64,000 bases of DNA, from contig CM041198.1 of assembly GCA_023078555.1 (NCBI GenBank), forward strand, positions 2,716,800 through 2,780,799, written 5' to 3'. Each line of letters begins with the position of its first letter. The stretch's first letter is position 1. The position numbers and the translations under genes are program-made. The stretch comes from Ulva prolifera (Eukaryota; Chlorophyta; Ulvophyceae; Ulvales; Ulvaceae). Shown here piece after piece: positions 12,406-24,088 of the stretch. A model generated the notes under the pieces. It did not search any database. It saw only the letters and a program-made list of their open reading frames with translations, and was not told the DNA's origin.

Positions 12406-15400
12406 ATGGACGTTGTTCCACTTGCCATGCCGGGCCAAACGTTACCATTCGAACAGCGCTGCCAGCCCGACGCCTTCACAGTCGGGGCTGAAGACGCACC
12501 AGCCGTGGACTACTTGATACACTCATGGGAAGCTCCAACAGCGACTTCTGCCTGCTGCGAAGGAAGATTTTCAGGTCCTCAGGCCTCTTGCGCTTTCGCA
12601 CAGCAAGGGGGGGTGGCCTTTCTGGATGCTGGCAGAACTGGGAATTGTTCAGCGCACGACATGCACTGTTTTGACAGAATTGATAGTGTGCAAAGCATAA
12701 GAATTCCAGGTGCTCATTTGCTGTCCTGGTAAGCATGCTCTGTTGCGTGTTTTAAGCTCTGCTTGGGAGATGGTGATGCTGTAGGACTGAGCAGGGACAT
12801 GCTGCTCGTGAGGACCCGAGACCTGACGTTGACGATCATGGCTGCATTAAACTCCTCTCATCTGGAGGAAGTGCATAGTACACAACTGGCACCAGAGGCT
12901 GTGGCAGCTGGCACGGGCACACGATTGGCAGTGATGGCACAGCCAGTCCTGGTGTTGACTGAGTCTCATGAGAGAAGCCATTACAGTGTTGCCTACGTCG
13001 TGTTCGCAACTACCACCTCCATCCACATCCTGGACATGCGATTCGAGGTGAGCAGCAGCACAGGCACTTGCAGCACTGTGTTTGCCACATGGGCGCACCC
13101 CTGGTGTAGCAACACTCCTGCCTGGGCATCAAAGAGGCCTGCTTCCCTCAAGAGATCCCCATCGTCAATCATCAGCATGGTCAGTTGACTTTTACGCAAA
13201 TTACGCGTGTAACACTTGTGCCACATTCTTGCGCATACCCGTGTTCAGCGCCACGTCCAACTACTTGCGACCACCCAGCCCCAACGGATTGCTGCGCAGG
13301 TGTCTCCAGACGGCGAGGTCAAGGCAACGTCATTCTGGCACACCGCGCCGATGCCACACGCCGCGCCGTCCGCCTCCAAAGACCCCGAACACTATCCAGA
13401 CAACCCCCGCGCAGACACCCCCGCCGCGGCCACGTGCGTCCCCTCCGATGGCCAGTACGTCCCCCGCGGGGTGCTCACTCTCGCCATTCTCTGGGCGCGC
13501 ACGACGGCCGCGGGGCCGCTGCAGCGGGACATCGTCACGGTGGAGCTGGTCGTCGGCGACCCCAAGACGACCCACAAGGCGACGCTCGCATCCGCGGCGG
13601 CGCCGGCGGGTGCGCGGACGCAGGCGGCCGCCGCGAGTGGCGCCGCCGGCGTTGCGCTGCTGACAAGGGGAGCCGAGGCATGTGAAAGCGAGGTGGAGGC
13701 TCGGCTCGGGCCGTGGATGCTGTTGTGCGTTCATGCGGCACCCCGTGTCGTTGTGCTGCGTTGTGTGTGTAGGGGACGTGTTGCTGTTGTCGTTCTATGC
13801 GTATCTCTACCTACCTATCTACCTCCTCGCCACGGGGTACATGACTCATTGGGACTCGTCAACGCGCTGGCAGACTTGTCTCAGACCCGCTCATTTGCAC
13901 GAGGGGATCCGGTGCCTGCACAGCATGTGTTGCAGCACCGTTGCCAATGTGTGCCCACATGCACTGATGCAGTATCGACACGATTGGCTGTCGCGGTGTG
14001 TACAGATGGACTGCTTACGATTTTCATGCCCTGCAGCCTTTGCATCAACTTGCATTGTTGCAGTCTGTGCTATGATGCATACTCACACGGCAGTTATTGC
14101 AACATCCCAGTTCATGAGTCCCCGGGCATCGTTTTTGTACGCCGTCTGAACCATGCATGAGGTGCATGCATGCTTCACCGTATCACACAAGATGTTGACT
14201 AAGGCACGCCTGTGCTGCAGTGCCGTGTACCCCTCGACCTCCCTCCTCGCGCCCTTGCTCCCAGGCGACCTTGTGCTACCGCTGGACAGCCCTGACCGCA
14301 ACCGATGTACAGCATCGGGGACGAGTGCGCCCCCCTTCTCCCCCCTCATTGCACACCTTCGTGAATTCAAGTCGATGACAATCGTGCCAAGCTTGCTCAG
14401 CAGATGTGCAGATGCACTGCAGCTTCTGTTCACGCAGCCCAGGGCATGCTGTCGCAGGGCGTGTCCCAGCCCTACACGAGGCACATGCATGTTCGTAGCG
14501 CCCCATGCCCATTCAAAATTATGAAACGTGCGTTTCCCCAGGGAGGCGTGGCATACCTACAGGCACCTTGTGTCCACCCGCTGCGATCATCACCAGAAGC
14601 GCTTTTATATGAGACCGGCGTTGCGTGCATAGTGCTCCGAATGCACTGCAGCAACGCAACTGTGATTTTGGCTGTTGTATACCTGAAACTCCTCCGTCTC
14701 TCTCAGTGGCGAACCTGTTTCATGCAGGCTACTCCGCTGCCGCACGGCGGGGCCTGCCAAGCTGCCCGGAGCTGATCATTGTGTCCCAGGACGAGGTGAT
14801 GCTCATGTCCGTCAGCTGTGACATCGATTTCCTCAAGGCGACATGCAAGCTGCCCCTCGATGCGCCGCCAGTCGCCTGTGAGCCGCTCGGCATGGGCCTC
14901 TTCTTCGTGATCGACGCTGCGGCCAACGCGGCCGTCCTCAGCATCGCCGTGGCGGCGGCCCCGGCCGCCGGCGCGCCGGCGCCGGGCCGGTCGGCCCCGC
15001 GCCTCGCGGCGTTGCGCTGCTTCCGGGCCGCCGTCGGGCCGGAAGCGCCGATCGCGGCGCCGGGGAGCATGGCGGAGGCACTGGCGACGTGGGGGGCCCC
15101 GGAGGATGGGCGGGGGGCCATGCACCGGCATGTGTCTGCGGCGGCGGTGCTGCCGTGCGCGCACGTGCCGGAGATGCAGCACTTTGCGGCGCTGGTCGTC
15201 GTCGGCACGCTCGCGGGGCCGTCTTGCGTTGTCGGTGTGCCACAGGATCGCTTGAAGGCGGCGCTAGAGGCTGCGGACGACTCTGTCTGCCTCATGTGCG
15301 CTGCTGCTCATGCCATGCCTGTCTACATTTTCTTGTCCCATTGCTGCAGGATTCCGCAGGCAGGTAATTCAGCTCATGCTTATACAATGCTTCGTCTGTG

Positions 15401-18400
15401 TTCGTGTCCTGTTGCCTTGAAGATCTTGATTGCCGAGTGTTTCTTCAGTTGCTGCTGGTTCTGCGCTTGATGCTTGCTCGTTGTATGGCGGTGGTACATT
15501 GGAGTCGGCGCATGTTTTGAACCCCCATGTATGTTTGTTTCACAGGATCCAAGGCCATCTCGTCGCCATGGCACGGAAGATAATATCATTCACATATGCA
15601 GTCAATGCGAGGAGGTGGAGCCCCAGCTGACCGACGCGATGGGCCCCATCAAAAGCTGCCTAGCACTGCCGGCATTTGCAAAGGCGCCATACGACGCCCT
15701 CATTATGGCCGCCGGCACCCCCGTCTCGGCCACGCTCACGCGTGCTGTGTTTGGCATGGCCCTCGTAACGACCTCTTACATCCCCACCGAGACCCCCATC
15801 GCCGCAGACGTGCTCCCCACACACCCTCAGCCACAGCCGCGAGGAGCTGGCTGCGTCCCAGTGCTATGTGTGACGGTCGCGACAGGAGGCCCGCACGGCC
15901 GCTCGGAGCTGTTCTGCGCCGATGAAGGGTCTGACACCGGCGAGAGGCGCCTCAGGGCCATGAGCCGGGCAGAGGCGCCAGGGTTCAATGTGGACGCGCG
16001 CACGCTGTGCGCCGTGTGCTGCGCGCCTGGTCGGCTGCTACAGGTGACGGCGCTAGAGATTCGGCTCGTGGACCTCACAGGGCAGGATCCACGTTGCCAG
16101 ACGTGGGCGCCTCCTGCGTGTTCGTCCGCTGCAGCCGGCGACACGATCACGTCGGCGCTGATTGCGCCGTCCCATCCGGTGCACGGCGCCCCCACGCATG
16201 CTGTCGTGTTGACCGCGGGGGAGATTATCAGCGTGCGCGTGAGCGGCGGCGGCACGGGGGAGACGTCATCGGCGACGGGGCCGATGCACGTGGCGGCGTC
16301 TCGGCCGTTGCCGCACAGCGTGACCGGCGGCGCCGCGTTTCGCATGCATGACGGAACGGAGGTTGCCGTCACCGGTTTCTGGGTGGAGTCACTCGCATTT
16401 GCGGTGCTGCGTGCTGACACGCTGGACACGCTGGCAGAGCATGTGGTGATGCCGGGGGCGGATTCAGCCGGAGCCGCCGCCACGTTTGCGTCGGTGGTCG
16501 GGAAGCGCGTCACTCGGGTGCTCGTTGGGGGCCTCGCCGGGCAGGTTACTGTCTACCGGCTGCAGGCAGCGGCAGCCGGTTCCACGTATAGTGTGCACCT
16601 CGAGTGCACGGTGCGGGTCGGGCGCACGCATGTGCGCTTCGCGCAGCTGTGGGACGACAGGGAGGGGGTGGCCACAGGGGGCCCAAACGCCACTGCGCGG
16701 CGAAAGCGCACCTGTGGCGCCGGCGTCCTCGCGGTTGCCGGCCGCAGCGGGCTGCTGCTGTGGCCGGAGGCGGCAGCTGCCGCCGATGACGCAGCAGATG
16801 CGGCCGCTGCCTCTGCGCGTGGCGGCGCTGGGCTGCTCACGTCGGTGGTGTCGCTACCGAGCGGCTCGCATGTGGCGAGCGTGTGCAGCGTGGGTGGCTC
16901 TGGCGTCGTTTGGGCCGAGGCGGCGGGGGGCGTGGCCATGGGGGATCTGGATCGTCGGGAGCAGCTGCAGCGGCACTCGCAGCCGCTGCCTGGCGCCCCC
17001 CAGAGCGTCGTGCACTGCGCCGCGGTTCATGCTGTGGCGTGCCACGTGCGCTCCTCCCATATCCACAGCCCACGGAGCTGCTCACGTGGTGACGTTGTCT
17101 CGTGCCTCCCAGGAGCTTCGGCTGACGACTTGCATACCACGATTCGGGTACATGGACAAGGCGTGGCACGCAGGTCGTTGTGTCCATGCGATTTGTGACA
17201 CTGTGGGGCAATCAATCATGCTCTGACGGTGTGCTTTATGTTGCATGTGGACCCTCCGGACGACCTCAGTGTGCCCCCCTGCTTTATCTCTTCGTCCGCG
17301 CAACATGAACGACAGTATCATATCGCAGCGCAGGGACACCGTGTCACCGGGACTGGGTCCACCCATGCATATGCACCACATAGGGTGTCACCACCGCTGC
17401 TGCAAGCGGGCGACGCTGTGATGCAGACAATTCAAGGCGACGCTCACTACATCACCCTGCACCATGAGCAGCAGCTCGCCCCGGTGCTCCGCCTCCCCTT
17501 CGCCCCCGGCCACCACGTCACGACCCTCTGCAACGTCACCCTCCCGACCCTCGAGCGCCTCGGGCCCGACTCGGCCGCCGCCCTCGCCAACGTCGCAGCC
17601 AGCTGCTCCACGCTGCGCCTCAGCAGCGGCGACGCCGCCGGCGCCGGCGAAGCCGCGGCTGCGGCGCCGGCCGCGCCGGCGGGCTGCGCCGTCCCGGCGG
17701 CGGCGCCGCCGGGCTGGCCGGAGGGGAGCCTGCAGGAGGGTGCGGTGGCGCAGCCGTACTGGGGCGAGGGAGCGTGGCAGGACGGCGTGGCTGCGGTGTC
17801 GCGGGAGTGCCTTGTGGTGCCGTCGACACTGTACTCAGTCGACCGCGCCGGCGCGGCGCAGGCGACGCACCTGCTGTCCTTCATGCAAGTGCACACGGAG
17901 GCGCTGCTTGGCCGCAGCGAGATGCGGTGCGGGCTTGACTCTGCTGTGTGTGCGGCTGATGTGTGGGTGCGCCTGGCAGCAGCGCATCTTTGAGTTTGTA
18001 GCAGCATCTGCGTCTCTCCGGCGAGAGTCTTCCATTTTGCATGTCAAGGGCTGATCTTTCCGGCTCCTACCTTCGCACGTGGATGTCCCGTGCGGTGACA
18101 GCTGCCTGCCTGCCGCTGAGACCTTTCGCCGCAGCGACCGTGCGCCATCACGAACCCGCTTCATGTGTGTCTTCCGGTGTTTGCAGGTATAGCATTGAGA
18201 CTCTCGCCGTGCTGAAGCTCGCCAACCCATGCTACTGTGCAGCCTCGATCGCCCCCCGCCCGATCGCCCCCAACCCAAAAGACGCCCAGAAAGACAGCGG
18301 TCCGGAGGCCCCCGGCGACCCGGCGGCGGTGCACCGCTGGCGTGTCCACATGCCGATGCCGCTGCTCGTGATGGCAGTCGGCGGGAAGGTGGTTCTCGTC

Positions 18401-20778
18401 GAGGTCGTCGCGGACCCGAACGCGCTCGAGCTGTCGGAGCAGGCCTTGGAGGCGGCGGCGGAGGTGCAGAAGCAGACGAGCGCGCCGGAGGCACTCATGC
18501 GGCAGGTCTTTGCGCAGCTGCTTGAGCGGTCCATGGGGCGTGGGGGGCCGCGCGGCGACACAGGCGACGCGGCGGCGTCACCCCCGGTTGACGATGCCGC
18601 GCCAACAGGGATGGAGGGCAGCAACGGTACGGCCGCAGAGCGTGCTCAGGCTGCGGCAGGGGAGGGGCGGGATGGGAGCGGCGACGAGGACGGGAGCCGG
18701 GACGGCGGGGCCATGGAGGCGGGCGGAGGGGCTGCGGGGGGGTGCGAGAGCAGCGGGGCGGATCTTCTGTCCGTGCCGTGGACACAGCGGGTCATGGTGC
18801 GACCTCCACATCTTCCTTTGGAGCCACACTTGTGTCCGCGCCGTCTTCGTGCATCACGTGATCAGGGCGCTTGCCGTTGAGTCGATGGCATGGTGTACGA
18901 AATGCTCAGCATGGGCAGCACAGCGGCGCCACGTGCACGAACGCGTAGCGCGCACAGTTTCTGATCGTTCAGTTTCCCCTCATCGTCCGCGCGCAGGTCC
19001 GGCACAGCGTGCGTCCAGCACAGCACATCGCAGCACAGCGCAGGAAAGTTTGCAGTGGTGTAGGTGCGATACCATGACACCGTGCTCGCGGCCGGCAGCG
19101 GCTGCGTGACGGGCATGCAGCGCGTGTCGCGGTCGCACCGCGTCGCCTGCCTCGAGCTCTTTGGCTCGGTGTCGGTGTTTGAGGCACGGTGGCAGTGGGG
19201 CGAGCCGTACGCGGCGCTGGTGCCGGTGTGCGTCCACCGCGAGAGCGCGTGGGTGCGTGCGGCTGTGCCGCTCTCAGCGGATGTGTACGCTGCGGCCATT
19301 CATGATCAGTACCTCGCCGTGCTGCGGCTGGAGGAGCTCGGGCCGGACGAGCACGAGCCGCTCCCGAACCGCACTACAGGCGCGCCTCCCCCCCCCCCCC
19401 TCCCCCACCCCCTGCTTCTTCACTCAGGTTTTCGCCCAGCAGCTTCCGCAGCTACTGCTTGCTGTTAATTCTCCCAGGGCCCCCCCCCCCCCCCCCCCCC
19501 CCCCATGCGTTGTCATCGATGACGTTTTCTGTGACGGTGGTACTCCATGCTGCCGTCCTTGACGCACCGCGAGTGCAGGCTGCGGCCCGACGGTAGACGA
19601 TGCCGTGTTCCTCTCCGGCCTGCGGGCCCCCCTGCGCAGCCCGAAGCGCCTGCCCCCGCGCACCCGCGACCACCCTGTGTCCGGGCCGCTCCGCACCTTC
19701 CCCGCAGCCTCCGCAGCGCCGCCACTGCAGACGCGTCTCGCGTGCAACCCGCGCCACGGCGTCACGTGCATGGCGCTCATGCGCAACGGTCGCCTCAGCA
19801 CGACTGAAGCCGGGGACGCGCAGCCGCTGGCGGTCTTTGGGACGGCGGCCGGCGCTGTCGGCGCAATGCAGGTGTGCGCCTCCGCATGCATGCACGCAAC
19901 ACCCGGTCGCAGGTTCACGGCACCCCTGAGTGCCCTTGTCCATGTGGCGTTTTGCTTCAAGGCGTGCGAACCTGTGGCGCATGCGGCAAATCAGCAGCCG
20001 CAACCGACGCTGAATGTCTCGTTGACCAGCGATATATCATTCCACCGCTCGTTCTTTCTTCACAGCAAATTTCCTGCTCAGTGTAGAGTTCCCCACAATA
20101 CCAGATGTGAGTGCACGTGTACCTTACATATCAGGCGTGGCAAGTTTCGCGTCTCTGTTCCAATGACGTACATGAAACGTCGGGCCTGGGCTCTTCGTGC
20201 GCATCACTGCCCCAGGGATGCATGCGCACACGCTTCAAGGTGGTCGTCTGAGCGGTGCTGCTGCTGCCATCGCAACGTGCATCCAGCGGCAACATTGGCC
20301 TCGTCACCTGAGCTCCTCATGTGAACATAATGCTGCGCAGGGCATCCCTCACCATGCGGTGCGGCCGCTATGCCTGCTGCAGCGCATGCTGGACTACGCG
20401 CAGCGCGACGCACGCGCATCATGGCCGCGACGCGCCAGTAGCCACACTCATGGCGCGACCTGGTGCAGCTACTGCCACCGGGAGCCCTTCATGGACGAGA
20501 GCCCGTGGCGCGCGCGCATGCACCCTCCCCCCGACATCACGTACCAGCAGAGCGACCCCGGCTTTATGCAGCAGGGTCTGCCGATCGACGGTGCGCTGAT
20601 ATCTGCGTGGCTTGAGGGGCTCAAGGGCGCCGAGCGGGTGGGCGGTGGGGCAGAGGGTGGGGAGGCTGCGGCCGCATTTGACCGCGCTGTGCGGCGGATG
20701 CCGGCAACTGGGCGGATGCTTCTGGAGAAGCTGCGTCGGATCGGGCTGACGCGGATTTCACAACTGCCCCTGCAGTGA
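12406..20778 (+). CDS. DDB1/CPSF160/SF3B3-superfamily protein (SF3B3-like)
   Basis: This superfamily is built from WD-like beta-propellers that scaffold ubiquitin ligases (DDB1), pre-mRNA 3' processing (CPSF160) or U2 snRNP (SF3B3). Likely exons: 12406-12574, 12785-13047, 13249-13681, about 14728-15290, possible micro-exon 15350-15363, about 15449-15528, 15546-17043, 17424-17960, 18187-18797, 19064-19378, 19579-19871 and 20383-20778 (stop). Landmarks in order: LIHSWEAPTATSACCEGRFS matching the DDB1 N-terminus; MGPIKSCLALPAF matching the GPI segment; GVTCMALM and AVFGTAAGAVGAM matching SF3B3 near its end; and a C-terminal PIDGALISAWLEGL matching the conserved IDGDL element. Size is roughly 1,650-1,750 residues, larger than SF3B3 or DDB1, because of Ala/Gly/Pro-rich insertions in loops. 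It could be true SF3B3, or the less-studied plant paralogue of this family. Middle exon ends are approximate. Confidence 0.82.
15529..15545 (+). other. Candidate 17-nt intron in the SF3B3-like gene
   Basis: Between two stretches that both align with the superfamily but lie in different frames, the sequence is GTATGTTTGTTTCACAG, a consensus donor running straight into a pyrimidine-rich acceptor. Removing exactly these 17 bases restores the frame (LESAHVLNPH then DPRPSRRHG). A 64-nt alternative (15537-15600) also restores the frame but needs a poor GTTTCA donor. An assembly indel is a third explanation. Confidence 0.35.
19388..19504 (+). repeat. Two long poly-C tracts in one intron
   Basis: Homopolymeric C runs at about 19388-19400 and 19480-19504 (25 uninterrupted C) lie between the exons ending near 19378 and starting at 19579. 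Tracts of this length are prone to sequencing error, so intron length here is uncertain. Confidence 0.85.
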
Positions 20779-23135
20779 CGTTTGCGAGACGTTTTACGAG
20801 TGGGGTTCAGCGTGCATGCATTCGGCATGGAGGCCGGAGCGGTGTCCATGAGTGGCTGCGTTGCCTAGTTAGGGGCAGCGATGCTACAGCGGCCTCGTGT
20901 TCAGCGTGTGCCCGTGGGATGAGTGGTTGTGCATTTTTTTGTGGCCGGGATCCGCATTTTTGGCACGCGTGCGCCGCCAGTGTGCTGCGTGGCTGGCGTT
21001 CATGCGGATGCATGCCTTGCCGGCTTTGGATCAGGGCTATGGGAGAGTGCAGACCATGCTTATGGATTTTTGCGGCTTGTTTGCGAAGTGGACCATCCTG
21101 ACCGTGTTTTTTGTCCTACAGTTCCGAATGGTGTTCCTCGACATGTCAGAAAGCGCCAAACTGTTGTTTGCTGAACAATCTGCCAGGTGACCTGACAGTG
21201 TCATCTGTGACATGCATGGCCACTGGAAGATGCTGTTGGACTGCCAGGCCGCCTTGCTTAGAACGCCTTGAATCAGATCAGCCACACCGCACTGCATGAT
21301 GATCAGGGCTGCTCATCATGGCGCTCAGACCTCGATCTGGTGTTGAGTTACAACTGCGGACAATGTGTGAATTGATCATCTCCCTTTTTTGGTTGCAGTA
21401 GAGGCTTGATGGGCGACACTATGCTAGACAGGCTTCCCCAGTGTCAAATTGACCCAGAACGTGACACTGTTGAACTCTGAACAGTACTTCAAATTTTAGG
21501 TAGTTGTTGTACAGCCTTGATGGCTGAAGTTCCCGATCACTTCATTGACAAAGGCGCTGCCGGGACTGCTGAGCTGCAGTTGATCCTAAATTAGAACAGA
21601 TTGCACGATTCCCTGACATTTACTATTCAAGCGTTGATTGGAAATCTGAAACTAATTAAGAGCCAATCTTTGAGGTCAAGGGTTGCGATCACAGACCTAA
21701 TCATGATTCACATGAACAAGGACTATGTAGGGCTGCTGACTCCGTTACTCGAATCCCAAACTGACACGAGATGACATTGTGTCAGGAAAAAAGTGAATCG
21801 AAGCATTGAATTTCTTAATGTCAACCCATCCAATTCAATATGTTTTACTGTACAACAATCGACTTCTTCTGAGTCAGATTAACGCATGGATTGAGTCACC
21901 TTTGTCGACGCTGTACAGCCTTATTAGCTGATTGGCTTTTGCGAATTCCGCTGACAGTGACACAGCCAGCCGATGCTTACAGCACACGATCCCTGCTGGT
22001 AGTCTAGCAGAGGTCTGTGCCAGAAGAGGATGTGTGCAGTGTTGCTGCAGCTTCGCTCACTTCAGGGCCCCGGGCGTAGCCGCATTGCAACACTGCCACT
22101 GTGGATGGAACAACTGCAGCAGCAAATTGAAGCTGAGGAGTCCTGCGAATTCCACCATCGGCCATAATCCTCTGTTATTGTGTATGATCAGCACGCATGT
22201 TTCCGTGCACCCAGCTTAGGAGACGAGCTGGCGTCAAGCCAACTGGATGGTCTGTCTCGCAATCTGCCCAAACATGACACATAACCGATGTGTTACTTGA
22301 TATGTGGTACACATATTGCAAAGGAAGCCGTACGACATGATGGCTGGCAAGTACTGAAAAGAAGCTGTCACAAGCTCTCGACCTGTGGCCATCGACCAAG
22401 CACAGTAGACAACAGTACGCCGCCAATCGTGGCGCACCGTCAAAATAAAAGAGCACTGGAGCCTGCCTGTGCTGCTGCCAGTGCTGCATGCATGACAGCC
22501 AAAATCATATTGCCAGTGTGCCCATCCCTGGAGGAGATGTTGCACCACAGCACATTACCTCTGCTGGCACGTTGACGGAGGCAATGTGATGCAAAGATCG
22601 TCGGGCAGTGTCTTTGAAAGTTGAGTCCGCACAAGCAAATCACCTGACAGGGCTGAATAGCATCTCCAGCAATCGATCAAATCCTTATGTAGCTCCGTAT
22701 AGAGTCCCATTGTCTGCTATTGTGGAGTCAGAGCGGCGCCGGTAAGAATGTGATCAATTTAAAGGATGTCACATTGATTCAGTTAGATTACGAGCTGTTT
22801 ACAGTGTAATCGGTATTCCTATCGAGCATTGACTCGGCACCTGTGCATTGTGATCTGCAGCCCTGGGCCCTGCCCAGCCGCTCATGTGGCACAATATTGA
22901 AACTGTCTTTGTGCAAGCGTTATCAGCGAGGATGTGACGATGGTTCCAAACTGGCCAGTTGTTTGCCTTCAGCACATCGAAGACAGCAGGTTCTCAGAGA
23001 TGTACTTGCCCGCTCTCACAGCTTGCTCTCAGCAGTTCGCAGTGATGTCACATCAGGAGTCGTGCCAATCATCTAGGCCACTGCAGCATGCTTCACCAGA
23101 AACACATCTTGGCAGCTCTGACTCAAACTAGGATG
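20779..23135 (+). other. Putative short-exon gene, unrecognised; otherwise no gene
   Basis: Lower-GC DNA after the SF3B3-like stop. Short plus-strand pieces are flanked by good splice sites and share phase. One is 21121-21186 (after CCTACAG, ends CCAG/GTGACC). It joins in phase to 21400-21465 (QIDPE motif, donor before GTGACAC), and that joins to about 21516 onward (LMAEVPDHFIDKGAAGTAEL). Further protein-like stretches are at 21605-21660, 21604-21776 (alternative frame, hydrophobic helix-like), 22095-22170, 22862-22937 and 22940-23131. No family was recognised and no complete chain was obtained. A real gene with short exons, or a decayed one, would both explain this. Confidence 0.28.
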
Positions 23136-24088
23136 TTGTGTGCGAGAGGCCTGGTGGTGATGATCAGGCGTGGCATCTTGGAAATGTTCAGAGACAATGA
23201 AGCCTGCGTTGGCTACTCGCGTGAGCGTGTCACTTCGTGATCTGGGTATCTCGTCCAGTTATTGCGGGCGCTGCAGTGGTGTTTCGCGAGGCATTGTTGC
23301 CACACGGGCCACTACACCGATTTGAGCCCCACCATTTCAATCAAGGGGTGTCAGTAAGCAGATGCCGTGGCTAATGCCCTCCCTCACAAGGAAACTAAAC
23401 AGAGTTTCACAAAACGATTCATCTTAATCAGGGCGCCGCTGCTCGGAAGGGTACCCAAACCACTTGCACTCAATGAGTAGAACCTCCATCAACAACAGGA
23501 AGAGCATTACTTGAGGCACATTCTACAAATAGCTGGATTTGCATTGAGCACTGCTGCTTCGATGGCCACACATTCACGACGGAATCATCTGTATAACTCA
23601 TGCTCCAACAGGTGTGACTGTACGCAATACCTACTCAGCAGCCCACTGTAAAGAAGTAGAAAGAGGTCCATCTGTCCACTTGTAGCCTGCCAGACCAGTA
23701 GCACCATGGCTCCAGCCCTACCATATGAGGCAGTGCATATCCACCAATGGCACTGTGGCGCCCATCCTGGGGCCGGAAGAAGCTTCGACCGATGTGCACA
23801 ACGCATGTGTGACATGCGCCACCCTCTCAAGCGCACCACACAAAGTGGAGCGTACAGAGCATGCATGCTGCCTCGTGCACAGTCGCCAGCATCGGTGCAT
23901 GTTCCCATCCAGAACACCTACGTGGGAGGGGGCAAGATGCCCCCGCATGCCGCATCACTGTTACACATTAATGTGTGATTGCAAACGCACTCTCGTTCTG
24001 CATCCGCCTCGTTTCGTGCCCTCGCACCAACTGCACAGTCTTCACCCTTCTCAAACAAACAGCCTCCATCACAACACGCTCGCGTCGC
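23136..24088. other. No supported gene
   Basis: About 0.95 kb between the putative short-exon gene and the pseudouridine synthase 3' end. Open frames on both strands (for example plus 23706-23978 and minus 23917-23585) lack splice context and similarity. The proximal part is probably the 3'UTR of the minus-strand synthase gene. Confidence 0.4.

Noticed and set aside
12847..13098. Minus-strand frame opposite exon 2 of the SF3B3-like gene
   Set aside because: The plus strand matches the superfamily N-terminal strands; the antisense is Cys/His-rich noise.
14703..15295. Minus-strand frames of 159 and 188 codons
   Set aside because: Antisense shadows of the GC-rich exon starting near 14728; Arg/Pro/Ala-rich with no family features.
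17464..18054. Long Arg/Pro/Ser-rich plus-strand frame overlapping the SF3B3-like gene
   Set aside because: It is a GC-rich out-of-frame shadow of the real exon at 17424-17960, whose frame aligns with the superfamily.
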